From positions 1 through 17,297 of the forward strand of contig JBPOJN010000033.1 of the NCBI GenBank assembly GCA_052033505.1: a DNA stretch of 17,297 nt. Direction: 5' to 3'. Both the position numbers and the translations under genes were made by a program. Positions 1 through 7,619 of the stretch are shown piece after piece. The number at the start of each line of letters is the position of its first letter. Within the stretch, counting starts at the first letter, position 1. This stretch comes from JBPOJN01 sp052033505 (lineage in GTDB: Bacteria; UBA10199; JACPAL01; GCA-016699445). The notes beneath the pieces were generated by a model. The model searched no databases and was not told the DNA's origin. It was given only the letters and a program-made list of their open reading frames with translations.

Positions 1-368
1 GGGCCGATAACAGTGATCAAGCCGCGTTCGTGGCTCACGTCGGTTAAAACGACTTTTTCGATGAACTTCATTTTGTTCAGCGTCGAAAACGTTTTTTGGG
101 TGAGCGACGGCGGCGTGATCGCGAGGAAGCGTTCGGACTCCAAACGGATCAGGTAGAAAAGAGACTGCACCATGGCCTTGCGGTCGAGCAGGGCTTGGTA
201 ACGGCCTTCTCCGATTTTTAGGTTTTTAACTTCGTTGGACAGCATGCGGTGCAGAAAGGAAGCCGCGTCGGCGCCGCGGACCTCGAACTGGCCCCAATGA
301 TTTTCGGAAGCGGGGTAGAGGGCGGCACTTTCACGAATGCCGCGAATTTGATCGGAAATGTCGGTCAT
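1..368 (-). CDS. YgfZ/GcvT-like folate-binding protein, N-terminal part (partial)
   Basis: This minus-strand gene starts with ATG at 366-368 and stays open to the window edge, giving 122 residues; the C-terminal part lies outside. Residues 27-52 (QFEVRGADAASFLHRMLSNE region) match the start of the YgfZ/GcvT fold, whose usual pattern is 'v.G.DA..fL...ltNDv..l'. The following segment (GRYQALLDRKAMVQSLFYL) matches the 'a.ll...G.v...l.l' strand pattern. YgfZ proteins bind tetrahydrofolate and help maintain or repair some Fe-S enzymes; GcvT is the related aminomethyltransferase of the glycine cleavage system. The opening residues fit YgfZ better than GcvT, but the missing C-terminus holds the Cys-containing YgfZ motif, so the subfamily is not settled. 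It is divergent from pheA with only about 41 bp between starts. No convincing Shine-Dalgarno sequence precedes the ATG. Confidence 0.75.
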   Translation of the reverse strand, partial: MTDISDQIRGIRESAALYPASENHWGQFEVRGADAASFLHRMLSNEVKNLKIGEGRYQALLDRKAMVQSLFYLIRLESERFLAITPPSLTQKTFSTLNKMKFIEKVVLTDVSHERGLITVIG

Positions 369-409
369 AATCTTTTGCTTTTTCGTCCGCTCTGCTTTAG
401 CTGTCGCGT

Positions 410-1480
410 GTGCCGCCCAAACTAGAAAGTTTTAGGAAAAAAGTCGACGTTCTTGATCGAAAACTTCTCGATCTCTTAAATCGCCGTTCCCGCGTCGTTC
501 TCGAAATCGGGAAAATCAAGGCGAAGGAACGCCGCGAAATCTACGTGCCCGCCCGCGAGAAGGAATTGATCGACGCGTTGGTCAAAAAAAACAAAGGTTC
601 CTTCCCCGAACACGCCTTGCGCGCGGTCTTCCGCGAAATCCTGTCCGCTTCACGATCTCTTCAGTCTCCTTTGAAGGTGGCTTATTTGGGTCCGCAGGCG
701 TCGTTCACGAACCTCGCTTCGCTCAAACATTTCGGCCGCTCGACCGATCTCGTGCCCGAATCGTCGATCGCCAAGGTCTTTTCCGTCGTGGAGCAGTCCC
801 GCGCTGACTACGGCGTCGTGCCCATCGAGAATTCCACAGAAGGCGTGGTGGGGGCGACCTTAGACGCTTTTATCGATTCTCCCTTGAAGATCTTAGGCGA
901 GATCACCATGCCGATCTCCCATCATCTCATGGCGCGTTCGACGGATTTGAAAAACATCCGTAAAATTTATTCGCATCCGCAGGCGATCGCGCAATGTCGG
1001 AACTGGCTTGAGCAAAACTTAGCCGGTATTCCCCTCGTCGAAATCGAAAGCACGGCCCGGGCAGCCGAGCGCGCGGCGCAGGAAAAAGATGCGGCCGCGA
1101 TCGCGGGCGAATACGCCGCGGAAGTGTACGGCTTGAAAATTCTCAAACGCCACATCGAGGATAATGCGAACAACGTGACCCGCTTTCTCGTGATCGGTAA
1201 AAAATCCCCGTCGCGTTCGGGCAGTGACAAAACTTCGGTTCTGTTTTCGGTTAAAGACGAAGTCGGCATCCTCTACCACATGTTGGAGCCTTTTCATCGC
1301 AACGGCATCAACCTGACCAAGATCGAATCGCGACCGCTGAAGAAAAAGGCCTGGGAGTACATCTTCTTCTTGGACGTGGACGGTCACGTCGAAGAACGAA
1401 AAGTTTCCGAAGCGATCCGTGCCCTGGAAAAACGTTGCCTCTTCTTGAAAATTTTAGGTTCGTATCCGAAGGCGACGTGA
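410..1480 (+). CDS. pheA: Bifunctional chorismate mutase / prephenate dehydratase (P-protein)
   Basis: It converts chorismate to prephenate and prephenate to phenylpyruvate, the committed steps to phenylalanine, in the cytoplasm. Three domains are visible in 356 residues: an AroQ-type helical chorismate mutase (about 1-85, with RKKVDVLDRKLLDLLNRR and the YVPAREKELI helix), a prephenate dehydratase domain (about 88-264, with KVAYLGPQASFT, VVPIENSTEG and the NNVTRF motif at 254-259 that carries the catalytic Thr257), and a C-terminal ACT domain (about 274-350) with the ESRP motif at 306-309. The ACT domain implies feedback control by phenylalanine, as in the family. The start is a GTG; the only alternative before the in-frame stop at 398-400 is a CTG at 401, and no good Shine-Dalgarno sequence is seen. 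The stop overlaps the tyrA start by one base, so translation is probably coupled. Confidence 0.96.
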   Translation: MPPKLESFRKKVDVLDRKLLDLLNRRSRVVLEIGKIKAKERREIYVPAREKELIDALVKKNKGSFPEHALRAVFREILSASRSLQSPLKVAYLGPQASFTNLASLKHFGRSTDLVPESSIAKVFSVVEQSRADYGVVPIENSTEGVVGATLDAFIDSPLKILGEITMPISHHLMARSTDLKNIRKIYSHPQAIAQCRNWLEQNLAGIPLVEIESTARAAERAAQEKDAAAIAGEYAAEVYGLKILKRHIEDNANNVTRFLVIGKKSPSRSGSDKTSVLFSVKDEVGILYHMLEPFHRNGINLTKIESRPLKKKAWEYIFFLDVDGHVEERKVSEAIRALEKRCLFLKILGSYPKAT

Positions 1481-2379
1481 TGAGTCCGATGTCCTCCTCG
1501 AAAAAATCTAAAATTTTATTCGATACCGTCGTGATCGTCGGTATGGGCCAGATCGGCGCTTCGATCGGGATGAATCTCGTCTCGATGGGTTTGGCGCGGG
1601 ACGTCGTCGGTGTGGGACGCGATCCAAAAAACTTGAAGCTGGCTTTGAAGAAGAAAGGTCTGCACCGTGCGGTGCAGGCCGGGGGCCTGGATTCGTTGCT
1701 TCGAAATTTGACTGGTGAGAGTTTGATTATCTTGGCGACGCCGGTCGCGGTGATCCGGGGCTATCTTTCCAAAATCAAAAAGATCAATGCGCGTCCTTTG
1801 GTGGTCGACGTAGGCAGCACGAAATCGAAAATTATGGCGGAAGCGGAGCGCTGCGGGGTCCACTTCGTCGGCGCCCATCCGATCGCGGGAACCGAAAAAG
1901 GCGGAGCGGCGGGCGCGGACCGGGATTTATTCCGGGGTAAGGTTTGCCTTTTGACGCCGTCGCGCCGGGCATCGCGGGCCGATGTGAAACGAGTTGAGGG
2001 CTTATGGCGCCGCTTGGGGGCCCGCGTCGAATCCATGACGGCCTGGGATCATGACCGGTTATTCGCCGCCGTGAGTCACTTGCCTCACGTCTTGGCGTTT
2101 ACGCTTACCACGATGATCGAAGGCGGATCTCTTTTTTCGAAGTCGCTCCGCGCCCATCTTCTGCCGGGACTCGGCAGTCTTAAGAGCGCAACGCGCGTGG
2201 CGGCGAGTCCGGTCGAGATGTGGGTGGAAATTTTCAACGAAAACAAAAATGAAATTTTAGGCGCCTTGAAATCCTATCAAGCCGAGCTGCGGAAATTCTC
2301 GAAACTTTTCCGGGATGAAACGGCCTTGCGGCGTTATCTCGCGCGCGCCCAAAAAACACGGCAAAGCTATCCTTTATGA
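1480..2379 (+). CDS. tyrA: Prephenate (or arogenate) dehydrogenase
   Basis: This is the oxidative decarboxylase of the tyrosine branch, using NAD(P) to turn prephenate into 4-hydroxyphenylpyruvate (or arogenate into tyrosine). The 299-residue protein has a Rossmann N-terminus with GMGQIG at 21-26, the strand VVDVGSTKSK (108-117), the AHPIAGTEKGGAAGAD signature (132-147) and the helical-domain motif VSHLPHVLAF (198-207) with the conserved His200. No ACT domain follows, so it is the short monofunctional form. I chose the ATG at 1480: it overlaps the pheA stop (TGATG arrangement) and has GAAGG about 7 bases upstream. The frame stays open up to a codon at 1435, but that would add 15 residues from within pheA that do not look like family sequence. 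It overlaps aroA by 4 bases (ATGA). NAD versus NADP preference and substrate cannot be told by eye. Confidence 0.94.
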   Translation: MSPMSSSKKSKILFDTVVIVGMGQIGASIGMNLVSMGLARDVVGVGRDPKNLKLALKKKGLHRAVQAGGLDSLLRNLTGESLIILATPVAVIRGYLSKIKKINARPLVVDVGSTKSKIMAEAERCGVHFVGAHPIAGTEKGGAAGADRDLFRGKVCLLTPSRRASRADVKRVEGLWRRLGARVESMTAWDHDRLFAAVSHLPHVLAFTLTTMIEGGSLFSKSLRAHLLPGLGSLKSATRVAASPVEMWVEIFNENKNEILGALKSYQAELRKFSKLFRDETALRRYLARAQKTRQSYPL

Positions 2380-3725
2380 CACAAACCGAAAAACGATCTG
2401 ATTGGACCCTGAAACCTTCTTCGTGCGTACGCGGCGCGATCACCGTGCCCGGCGATAAATCCATCTCGCACCGGGCTGTCTTGTTCGGGTCGCTCGCCGA
2501 AGGTACGACGACCGTGACCGGACTTCTGGAAGGGGAAGACGTGCTTTCGACCGTCGCCGCCATGAAAGAGATGGGCGTCAAGGTCGTGAAAAAAGGCAAG
2601 GTCTGGAAGATTACCGGCCGCGGCATCGCGGGGCTTAAAACCCCGAAAAATATTTTGGACTGCGGAAACTCGGGCACGACGATGAGACTCTTGATCGGGT
2701 TATTGTCCGGAAGCGGCGTGACCGCGTCGCTCACGGGAGACGCGTCGCTGAATCGCCGCCCCATGGCGCGCGTGATCGAGCCCTTGAAATCGATGGGCGC
2801 AGACGTGCGTGAATTGACCAACGATCGTATGCACATCCGGATCATCGAAGTGCACGGGAAGAAGTTGACCTCTAAGACCTTTCGCATCCCCATGGCCTCC
2901 GCCCAGGTTAAAAGCGCGCTTTTGCTCGCGGGACTTGCGAGCGGCGTGCCTGTCCGCGTGACCGAACCCGCCCAGAGCCGCGATCATACGGAGAGGATGC
3001 TCAAGGCCTTCGGGGTGCGCGTGACGGTGAAAGGTCGGACGGCCGGCGTGCTCCCCGCGAAGAAATTAAAGGCGCAAAAAATCCTCGTGCCCGGTGACAT
3101 TTCTTCCGCGGCGTTTTTTTTGGTTTTAGGGCTGATCGCCCCGATCGACTCCGCTTCGAAGATCCTCCTCAAAAACGTCGGCCTAAATCCCACACGCACC
3201 GGCATCCTGGATGTCTTGAAAAAAATGGGCGGTAAGATCCGTGTTTTGCGGAAGCGTACCTTAAGCGGCGAAGTGGTCGGCGATCTAGAAGTGCGGCCCT
3301 CGAAGTTGAAAGGCGTTACTATCGGCGGCGCCATGATCCCGCGTTTGATCGACGAAATACCGATCTTGTCGGTCGCCGCCGCCATGGCCCACGGTCAGAC
3401 CCTCATTAAAGACGCCAAAGAATTGCGCGTGAAAGAGACCGACCGTATCGCCGCCCTCTGCCGGGAGCTTCCGAAGTTCGGAGTAAGAGTGGAAGAGAAG
3501 GACGACGGTCTCGTGATCCATGGAATTCGGGGGATTCGGGGACTCGAAAACGGAAAGCCGCAAGGTGCGGAAGGGGAGAGCTACGGCGATCACCGCATGG
3601 CCATGTCGCTTGCAGTCTTATCTTCCGTCTGCGAGGGGCCGACCGTCATTAGAAACACCGATTGCGTGGAAACGTCCTTCCCCGGATTTCTCCCTCAGCT
3701 TCGCCGCGTCCAGCGCGGTTTTTAA
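2376..3725 (+). CDS. aroA: 3-phosphoshikimate 1-carboxyvinyltransferase (EPSP synthase)
   Basis: It joins phosphoenolpyruvate and shikimate-3-phosphate to make EPSP, the sixth step of the shikimate pathway and the precursor step to the chorismate used by PheA. The 449-residue protein shows the whole family signature: VPGDKSISHR (Lys28), CGNSGTTMRLL (96-106), GDASLNRRPM (121-130), MASAQVKSALLLAG (173-186), the LIDEIPI strand (324-330), KETDR (353-357), DHRMAMS (405-411) and TSFPGF near the end. The overall wording resembles the class II (CP4/Bacillus-like) enzymes more than the E. coli type, but the NSGTT loop lacks the CP4 alanine (NAATG), so glyphosate behaviour should not be inferred. Its ATG overlaps the tyrA stop by 4 bases. 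A near-perfect 9-bp tandem duplication at 3522-3539 produces GIRGIRG late in the protein. Confidence 0.96.
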   Translation: MTQTEKRSDWTLKPSSCVRGAITVPGDKSISHRAVLFGSLAEGTTTVTGLLEGEDVLSTVAAMKEMGVKVVKKGKVWKITGRGIAGLKTPKNILDCGNSGTTMRLLIGLLSGSGVTASLTGDASLNRRPMARVIEPLKSMGADVRELTNDRMHIRIIEVHGKKLTSKTFRIPMASAQVKSALLLAGLASGVPVRVTEPAQSRDHTERMLKAFGVRVTVKGRTAGVLPAKKLKAQKILVPGDISSAAFFLVLGLIAPIDSASKILLKNVGLNPTRTGILDVLKKMGGKIRVLRKRTLSGEVVGDLEVRPSKLKGVTIGGAMIPRLIDEIPILSVAAAMAHGQTLIKDAKELRVKETDRIAALCRELPKFGVRVEEKDDGLVIHGIRGIRGLENGKPQGAEGESYGDHRMAMSLAVLSSVCEGPTVIRNTDCVETSFPGFLPQLRRVQRGF

Positions 3726-3770
3726 CCCGCGGAAACCGTCCTCAAAAAGCCTTAAAACACTTTGACAAAA

Positions 3771-3800
3771 CAAGGAGATCCGAATAACCCAGGCCCCCTT
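3771..3800 (+). promoter_or_regulatory. rpsA leader: strong Shine-Dalgarno displaced from start, possible hairpin
   Basis: AAGGAG (3772-3777) is the only good ribosome-binding sequence before rpsA, but it lies 23 bases before the ATG at 3801, much too far for direct use. The bases just before the ATG (CCCCCTT, 3794-3800) are partly complementary to AAGGAG, with AAGG pairing CCTT and one further G-C pair. A small hairpin could therefore either mask the site or bring it close to the start codon. S1 genes are known in E. coli to be autoregulated through a structured leader lacking a normal Shine-Dalgarno. The hairpin here is inferred from complementarity only. Confidence 0.35.
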
Positions 3801-5444
3801 ATGAATACAGAAACCCGCATTTCCAAGCCCTTGGGCGGCGAAGACGACTTCGCAACCCTTCTCGAAAAAAGTTTCCTGGGACGGTCTCCCATCATCCAAG
3901 AAGGTGAGATCGTTCGTGGAAAAGTCATCCAGATCACGCATGATTCCGTCATCGTCGATTTCGGTTATAAGTCGGAAGGCCAAGTGCCTCTCAGCGAATT
4001 CACCGATCACACCGGCGAAGTTCAGATCCATGTCGAAGACGAAGTCGACGTCTACCTCGAAAACATCGAGTGCGAAGACGGTTTGGCCGTTCTTTCAAAA
4101 GAAAAAGCCGACGCGCTCAAGATTTGGGATCGCCTACAGGAGATCATCGATACCGACGGCGTCGTCGAAGGTATCGTCGTCTCGAAGGTCAAAGGCGGAC
4201 TCTCGGTCGATATCGGCGTCAAAGCCTTTTTGCCCGCGTCCCAGATCGACGTACGTCCTCCCTCGAATCTCGATAAATTGATCGGTAAAAAATTCCGTTT
4301 CAAAATCCTGAAACTCAACAAGCGCAAAGGAAACATCATCATTTCCCGCCGCGTCTTGCTGGAAAAGGACCGTAACTTCGCTCGCCAGGAAATCATGCAG
4401 AACCTGGCCGAAGGACAAACGATCCAGGGAACGGTCAAGAATATCACCGATTACGGCGCCTTCATTGATTTAGGCGGCGTGGACGGTCTCTTGCACATCA
4501 CCGACATGACGTGGGGCCGTATCGGACATCCGAACGAAATCATGCAGGTCGGTAACGAAATCAAAGTCAAAGTCTTAAAAATCGATCCGGAATCCGGAAA
4601 AGTATCCTTAGGCTTGAAGCAGCTCGCCTCCGATCCGTGGGAGAAGGTTCCCGAGAAGTACGACACCGGCACGCGCGTGACGGGTAAAGTCGTGAGCCTC
4701 GCCGATTACGGCGCTTTCATCGAACTGGAGCAGGGTATCGAAGGCTTGGTCCACATCTCGGAAATGTCTTGGAGCCGCAAGGCCAAGCATCCCTCGAAGA
4801 TCGTCAACGTCGGCGACAAGGTTGAGTGCATCATCCTCGACATGGACTTGGTCGCGCGCCGCATTTCTTTGGGCATGAAGCAGATCAATCCGAATCCCTG
4901 GGAAATCATCACGCAGAAATACCCGATCGGCAGCCGTATCACCGGTCCCGTGCGTAACGTCACCGACTTCGGTCTCTTCGTGGGACTCACCGACGACATC
5001 GACGGCCTGGTGCATGTCAGCGACGTCGCTTGGGTCCGTCCCGCGCGCCCGCTTTCGGCCATGTTCCCGAAAAAGGCCGATGTCGAAGCCGTGGTCTTGA
5101 GCATCGATCCCGAGAACGAGCGCATCTCTTTAGGCGTGAAACAATTGACCGATGATCCGTGGCCCCGCGTCGAGAAGCAATACGGCATCGGCGCCCGTCA
5201 TTCCGGCAAGATCGTCTGGAGCAATGAAAAAGGCATCGCCGTCGAGACCGAACCCGGTATCGAGGGCTTCATTTCCAAAACCGAACTCCCTGAAGACATC
5301 AGCCAATCGCATGCCTTCGCTGTCGGCGATCCCGTGGACGTGATCGTCCACTCCGTCGACGACAAAGAGCGCCGCATCAACATGGGCTTGGTGCTCGAAA
5401 GCCTTTCCAAAGACGGTAAGGAGTCTAAAAAGGCGGCCAAGTAA
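3801..5444 (+). CDS. rpsA: 30S ribosomal protein S1
   Basis: S1 binds single-stranded mRNA and helps the 30S subunit load and unfold messages in Gram-negative bacteria. The 547-residue product carries six S1/OB repeats, roughly at 35-101, 120-184, 205-274, 290-360, 377-447 and 465-530. Repeats 3 and 4 are the most canonical (VKNITDYGAFIDLGGVDGLLHI and VVSLADYGAFIELEQGIEGLVHISEMSW, each seen as a KV..l.dyGAF pattern). The sixth repeat is degenerate, and a short Lys-rich tail follows. Length and six-repeat design match the proteobacterial long form. The frame also opens with TTG at 3762, but that codon precedes the AAGGAG sequence and adds 13 residues unlike the family, so I prefer ATG 3801. 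The stop overlaps the sppA start by one base. The cytidylate kinase gene that often sits between aroA and rpsA is absent. Confidence 0.95.
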   Translation: MNTETRISKPLGGEDDFATLLEKSFLGRSPIIQEGEIVRGKVIQITHDSVIVDFGYKSEGQVPLSEFTDHTGEVQIHVEDEVDVYLENIECEDGLAVLSKEKADALKIWDRLQEIIDTDGVVEGIVVSKVKGGLSVDIGVKAFLPASQIDVRPPSNLDKLIGKKFRFKILKLNKRKGNIIISRRVLLEKDRNFARQEIMQNLAEGQTIQGTVKNITDYGAFIDLGGVDGLLHITDMTWGRIGHPNEIMQVGNEIKVKVLKIDPESGKVSLGLKQLASDPWEKVPEKYDTGTRVTGKVVSLADYGAFIELEQGIEGLVHISEMSWSRKAKHPSKIVNVGDKVECIILDMDLVARRISLGMKQINPNPWEIITQKYPIGSRITGPVRNVTDFGLFVGLTDDIDGLVHVSDVAWVRPARPLSAMFPKKADVEAVVLSIDPENERISLGVKQLTDDPWPRVEKQYGIGARHSGKIVWSNEKGIAVETEPGIEGFISKTELPEDISQSHAFAVGDPVDVIVHSVDDKERRINMGLVLESLSKDGKESKKAAK

Positions 5445-6316
5445 TGGGTAAGTGGCTCTACGTCACTCTCTCTTGCTTCGCCTTGTTGGGCGCCGCTTTC
5501 TTTTTCTTCCTGGGCTCCGCGATCAACCTCGTCGGTCCGCACAAAAAAAACTCGCATGGCAACGTCGCCATCGTCGAGATTTTGGGCGGTATCTATGACT
5601 CTCGTTCGACCTTGGAAGAATTGGCGGACCTGAAAAAAGACGACGCCGTCAAGGCCGTCGTCTTGCGCATCGATTCTCCCGGCGGGACCGTTAGCGCTTC
5701 TCAAGACATCTTCGAGGCCGTTCTGGATTTCAAAAAATCGAAACCCGTCGTCGCTTCCATGGGAGCCGTGGCCGCTTCCGGCGGTTATTACGTAGCCGCT
5801 CCCGCATCGAAGATCTTAGCGAACGCTGGCTCCATCACCGGAAGCATCGGCGTGCGCATGGAACTCCTGAACGTCGAAGAACTCATGCAATGGGCCAAGG
5901 TCAAAGAGACAACGCTTAAAAGCGGACGTTTGAAGGATATCGGCTCACCGACGCGCGCGATGACTCCCGAGGAAAAAGAATATCTCGAAGGAATACTGAA
6001 AAACCTGCACAGCCAGTTCAAAAAAGCCGTCGCCGAGAGCCGTGGATTGACCGTACAGGAAGTCGAAGTTTTGGCCGACGGTCGCGTGTTCACCGGCGAA
6101 GAAGCGAAGGCCAATAAACTCATCGATGACATCGGCCCCTTGCAGAGCGCCGTTCGCGTCGCTGCGGACTTGGCCGGAATCAAAGGTGAGCCGGACGTTT
6201 TTTATGCAGAAACCAAAGAAGGAAATTGGATGGACTATCTGATCGACGGAGCCGCGGAGCGTTGGACTAAGTCTGTCGGTTCAAAAAGTTTTTCGAGGGT
6301 CCAGTTTTATTATTAA
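5444..6316 (+). CDS. sppA: Signal peptide peptidase SppA, short form
   Basis: This membrane-anchored serine protease degrades leftover signal peptides and perhaps misfolded membrane proteins; in the family the catalytic domain faces the outside of the inner membrane. Residues 4-30 are a hydrophobic anchor (YVTLSCFALLGAAFFFF). The protease core follows: VVLRIDSPGG (72-81), MGAVAASGGYY (106-116) with the likely nucleophile Ser112, and KSGRLKDIGSPTRAMTPEE (159-177) with the likely general base Lys164. The Ser-to-Lys distance of 52 residues equals that of Bacillus subtilis SppA (Ser147/Lys199), and there is only one protease domain in 290 residues, so it is the short form. The ATG overlaps the rpsA stop (TAATG), suggesting translational coupling. 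No key residue is missing. Confidence 0.93.
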   Translation: MGKWLYVTLSCFALLGAAFFFFLGSAINLVGPHKKNSHGNVAIVEILGGIYDSRSTLEELADLKKDDAVKAVVLRIDSPGGTVSASQDIFEAVLDFKKSKPVVASMGAVAASGGYYVAAPASKILANAGSITGSIGVRMELLNVEELMQWAKVKETTLKSGRLKDIGSPTRAMTPEEKEYLEGILKNLHSQFKKAVAESRGLTVQEVEVLADGRVFTGEEAKANKLIDDIGPLQSAVRVAADLAGIKGEPDVFYAETKEGNWMDYLIDGAAERWTKSVGSKSFSRVQFYY

Positions 6317-6331
6317 TCCCTAAGGACGTTT

Positions 6332-6643
6332 ATGACGAAAAGTGAACTCATTCAGCGCCTGATCGACCAGGCGTCCCATATCTCCCAAAAAGACATGAAC
6401 CTCATCGTCGACACCGTCTTCGACAGCATGGTGAAGGCGCTTGAAAACGGCGAACGCATCGAGCTTCGTGGATTCGGTACCTTCGAAGTCAGGGTGCGCG
6501 AACCCCGCATGGGACGAAACCCGAAATCAGGGACTAAGGTTTCCTTGGGCACGAGACGCGTGCCGTTTTTCAAAGTCGGCAAAGAACTCAAAGAAACCGT
6601 CAACACCGCGGGTCATCCGCAGACCTTACTTCGGAAATCATAG
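6332..6643 (+). CDS. ihfB: Integration host factor beta-type / HU-family DNA-binding protein
   Basis: It is a small nucleoid protein that bends DNA as a dimer; the IHF beta subunit normally pairs with an alpha subunit, not encoded here. The 103-residue product opens with MTKSELIQRL, typical of IHF-beta, has the RIELRGFGTFEVR strand (42-54) and the beta-arm GRNPKSGTKV (61-70) with Pro64, the intercalating proline. It ends with the usual VPFFKVGKELKE segment and about ten extra residues (NTAGHPQTLLRKS). It follows sppA by 15 bases, with AAGGA upstream of the ATG. Position downstream of rpsA matches the conserved rpsA-ihfB neighbourhood of proteobacteria, which supports IHF-beta over HU, though a homodimeric HU-like role is possible. 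Confidence 0.9.
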   Translation: MTKSELIQRLIDQASHISQKDMNLIVDTVFDSMVKALENGERIELRGFGTFEVRVREPRMGRNPKSGTKVSLGTRRVPFFKVGKELKETVNTAGHPQTLLRKS

Positions 6644-6646
6644 ATT

Positions 6647-7606
6647 ATGGATAGAGACCTAGCTCTGGAAATGGTTCGCGTCACCGAAGCGGCTGCGCTT
6701 TCTGCGGCCCGGCTCATGGGACGCGGTGACAACGACAAGGCCGATCAGGCCGCGGTGGACGCCATGCGGCGCACGCTGAATTCGATCGGTTTCGACGGCA
6801 CCATCGTGATCGGGGAAGGGGAGCGCGACGAAGCGCCCATGCTCTATATCGGCGAAAAAGTCGGTACCGGCACAGGCCCCAAAGTCGATATCGCTCTCGA
6901 TCCGCTCGAAGGCACGACGCTGACCGCAAAGGGCGAACCAAACGCTTTGGCCGTCATTGCGATCGCGGAGCATGGGAAATTCCTGCATGCGCCCGACACG
7001 TACATGCAGAAACTCGCCGTCGGCCCCGCGGCCAAAGGCGCCATCGACATCACGAAATCCCCGACGTGGAATTTAAACGAAATCGCGCGCGCGAAGGAAT
7101 GCGAAGTCCCGGATTTGACCGTCATCATTTTAGAGCGTGACCGCCATAACGACCTGATCCGCGAGTGCCGCGAGGCGGGGGCGCGGATACGTTTGATCCC
7201 CGACGGCGACGTCGCGGCCGGCATTGCGACCTGTTGGCGCGAGACCGGTATCGACGTGCTCATGGGTGTTGGCGGCGCCCCGGAAGGCGTCATCGCGGCG
7301 GCGGCGATCCGCTGCGTCGGTGGCGACATGCAAGGGGTGCTGAAACCGCGCAATCCCCAAGAAATCGAACGCGCCGCGAAAATGGGCATTTCCGACATGA
7401 ATCGCGTGTACCGCCTCGAAGATCTGGCGGCCGGCGATGATGTCATGTTCGCGGCCACGGGGGTGACGAGCGGAGACTTTTTAAAAGGCGTCCGGTTTTT
7501 CAGCCGTCACCGCGCTATGACGCATTCCCTGGTCATGCGCGCGCACAGCCGCACGATCCGGCGGATCGAAAGCATCCACCATCTCGATACCAAACCCGTT
7601 TATTGA
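6647..7606 (+). CDS. glpX: Class II fructose-1,6-bisphosphatase (GlpX)
   Basis: It hydrolyses fructose-1,6-bisphosphate to fructose-6-phosphate, the gluconeogenic bypass of phosphofructokinase. The 319-residue length is normal. Key family motifs are present: the N-terminal AAALSAARLMGRGDNDKAD (15-33), the metal-site segment GEGERDEAPML (56-66), DIALDPLEGTT (81-91), the DTYMQKLAVGP segment, and GVGGAPEGVIAAAAIRC in the C-terminal half. It starts only 3 bases after the ihfB stop and has no clear Shine-Dalgarno, so it probably depends on translation of ihfB. Its product also feeds erythrose-4-phosphate-forming sugar phosphate pools, which loosely fits an operon with shikimate genes, but that link is only an inference. 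Confidence 0.95.
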   Translation: MDRDLALEMVRVTEAAALSAARLMGRGDNDKADQAAVDAMRRTLNSIGFDGTIVIGEGERDEAPMLYIGEKVGTGTGPKVDIALDPLEGTTLTAKGEPNALAVIAIAEHGKFLHAPDTYMQKLAVGPAAKGAIDITKSPTWNLNEIARAKECEVPDLTVIILERDRHNDLIRECREAGARIRLIPDGDVAAGIATCWRETGIDVLMGVGGAPEGVIAAAAIRCVGGDMQGVLKPRNPQEIERAAKMGISDMNRVYRLEDLAAGDDVMFAATGVTSGDFLKGVRFFSRHRAMTHSLVMRAHSRTIRRIESIHHLDTKPVY

Positions 7607-7619
7607 AAAGGAGTCGCGT

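Noticed and set aside
366..371. CATAAT as a -10 element for pheA
   Set aside because: No acceptable -35 lies 16-18 bases upstream; TTGATC at 348-353 is only 12 bases away.
1435..1479. Longer TyrA start inside pheA
   Set aside because: The extra 15 residues are the pheA C-terminal region in another frame, and the ATG at 1480 has a good Shine-Dalgarno and the usual stop-start overlap.
3762..3790. TTGACA at 3762-3767 as a perfect -35 box for an rpsA promoter
   Set aside because: At 16-18 base spacing the downstream hexamers (ATAACC, TAACCC, AACCCA) are poor -10 elements, so the match is likely chance.
4608..5015. Minus-strand ORFs opposite rpsA
   Set aside because: They mirror repeated S1 domain sequence and lack start signals; shadows.
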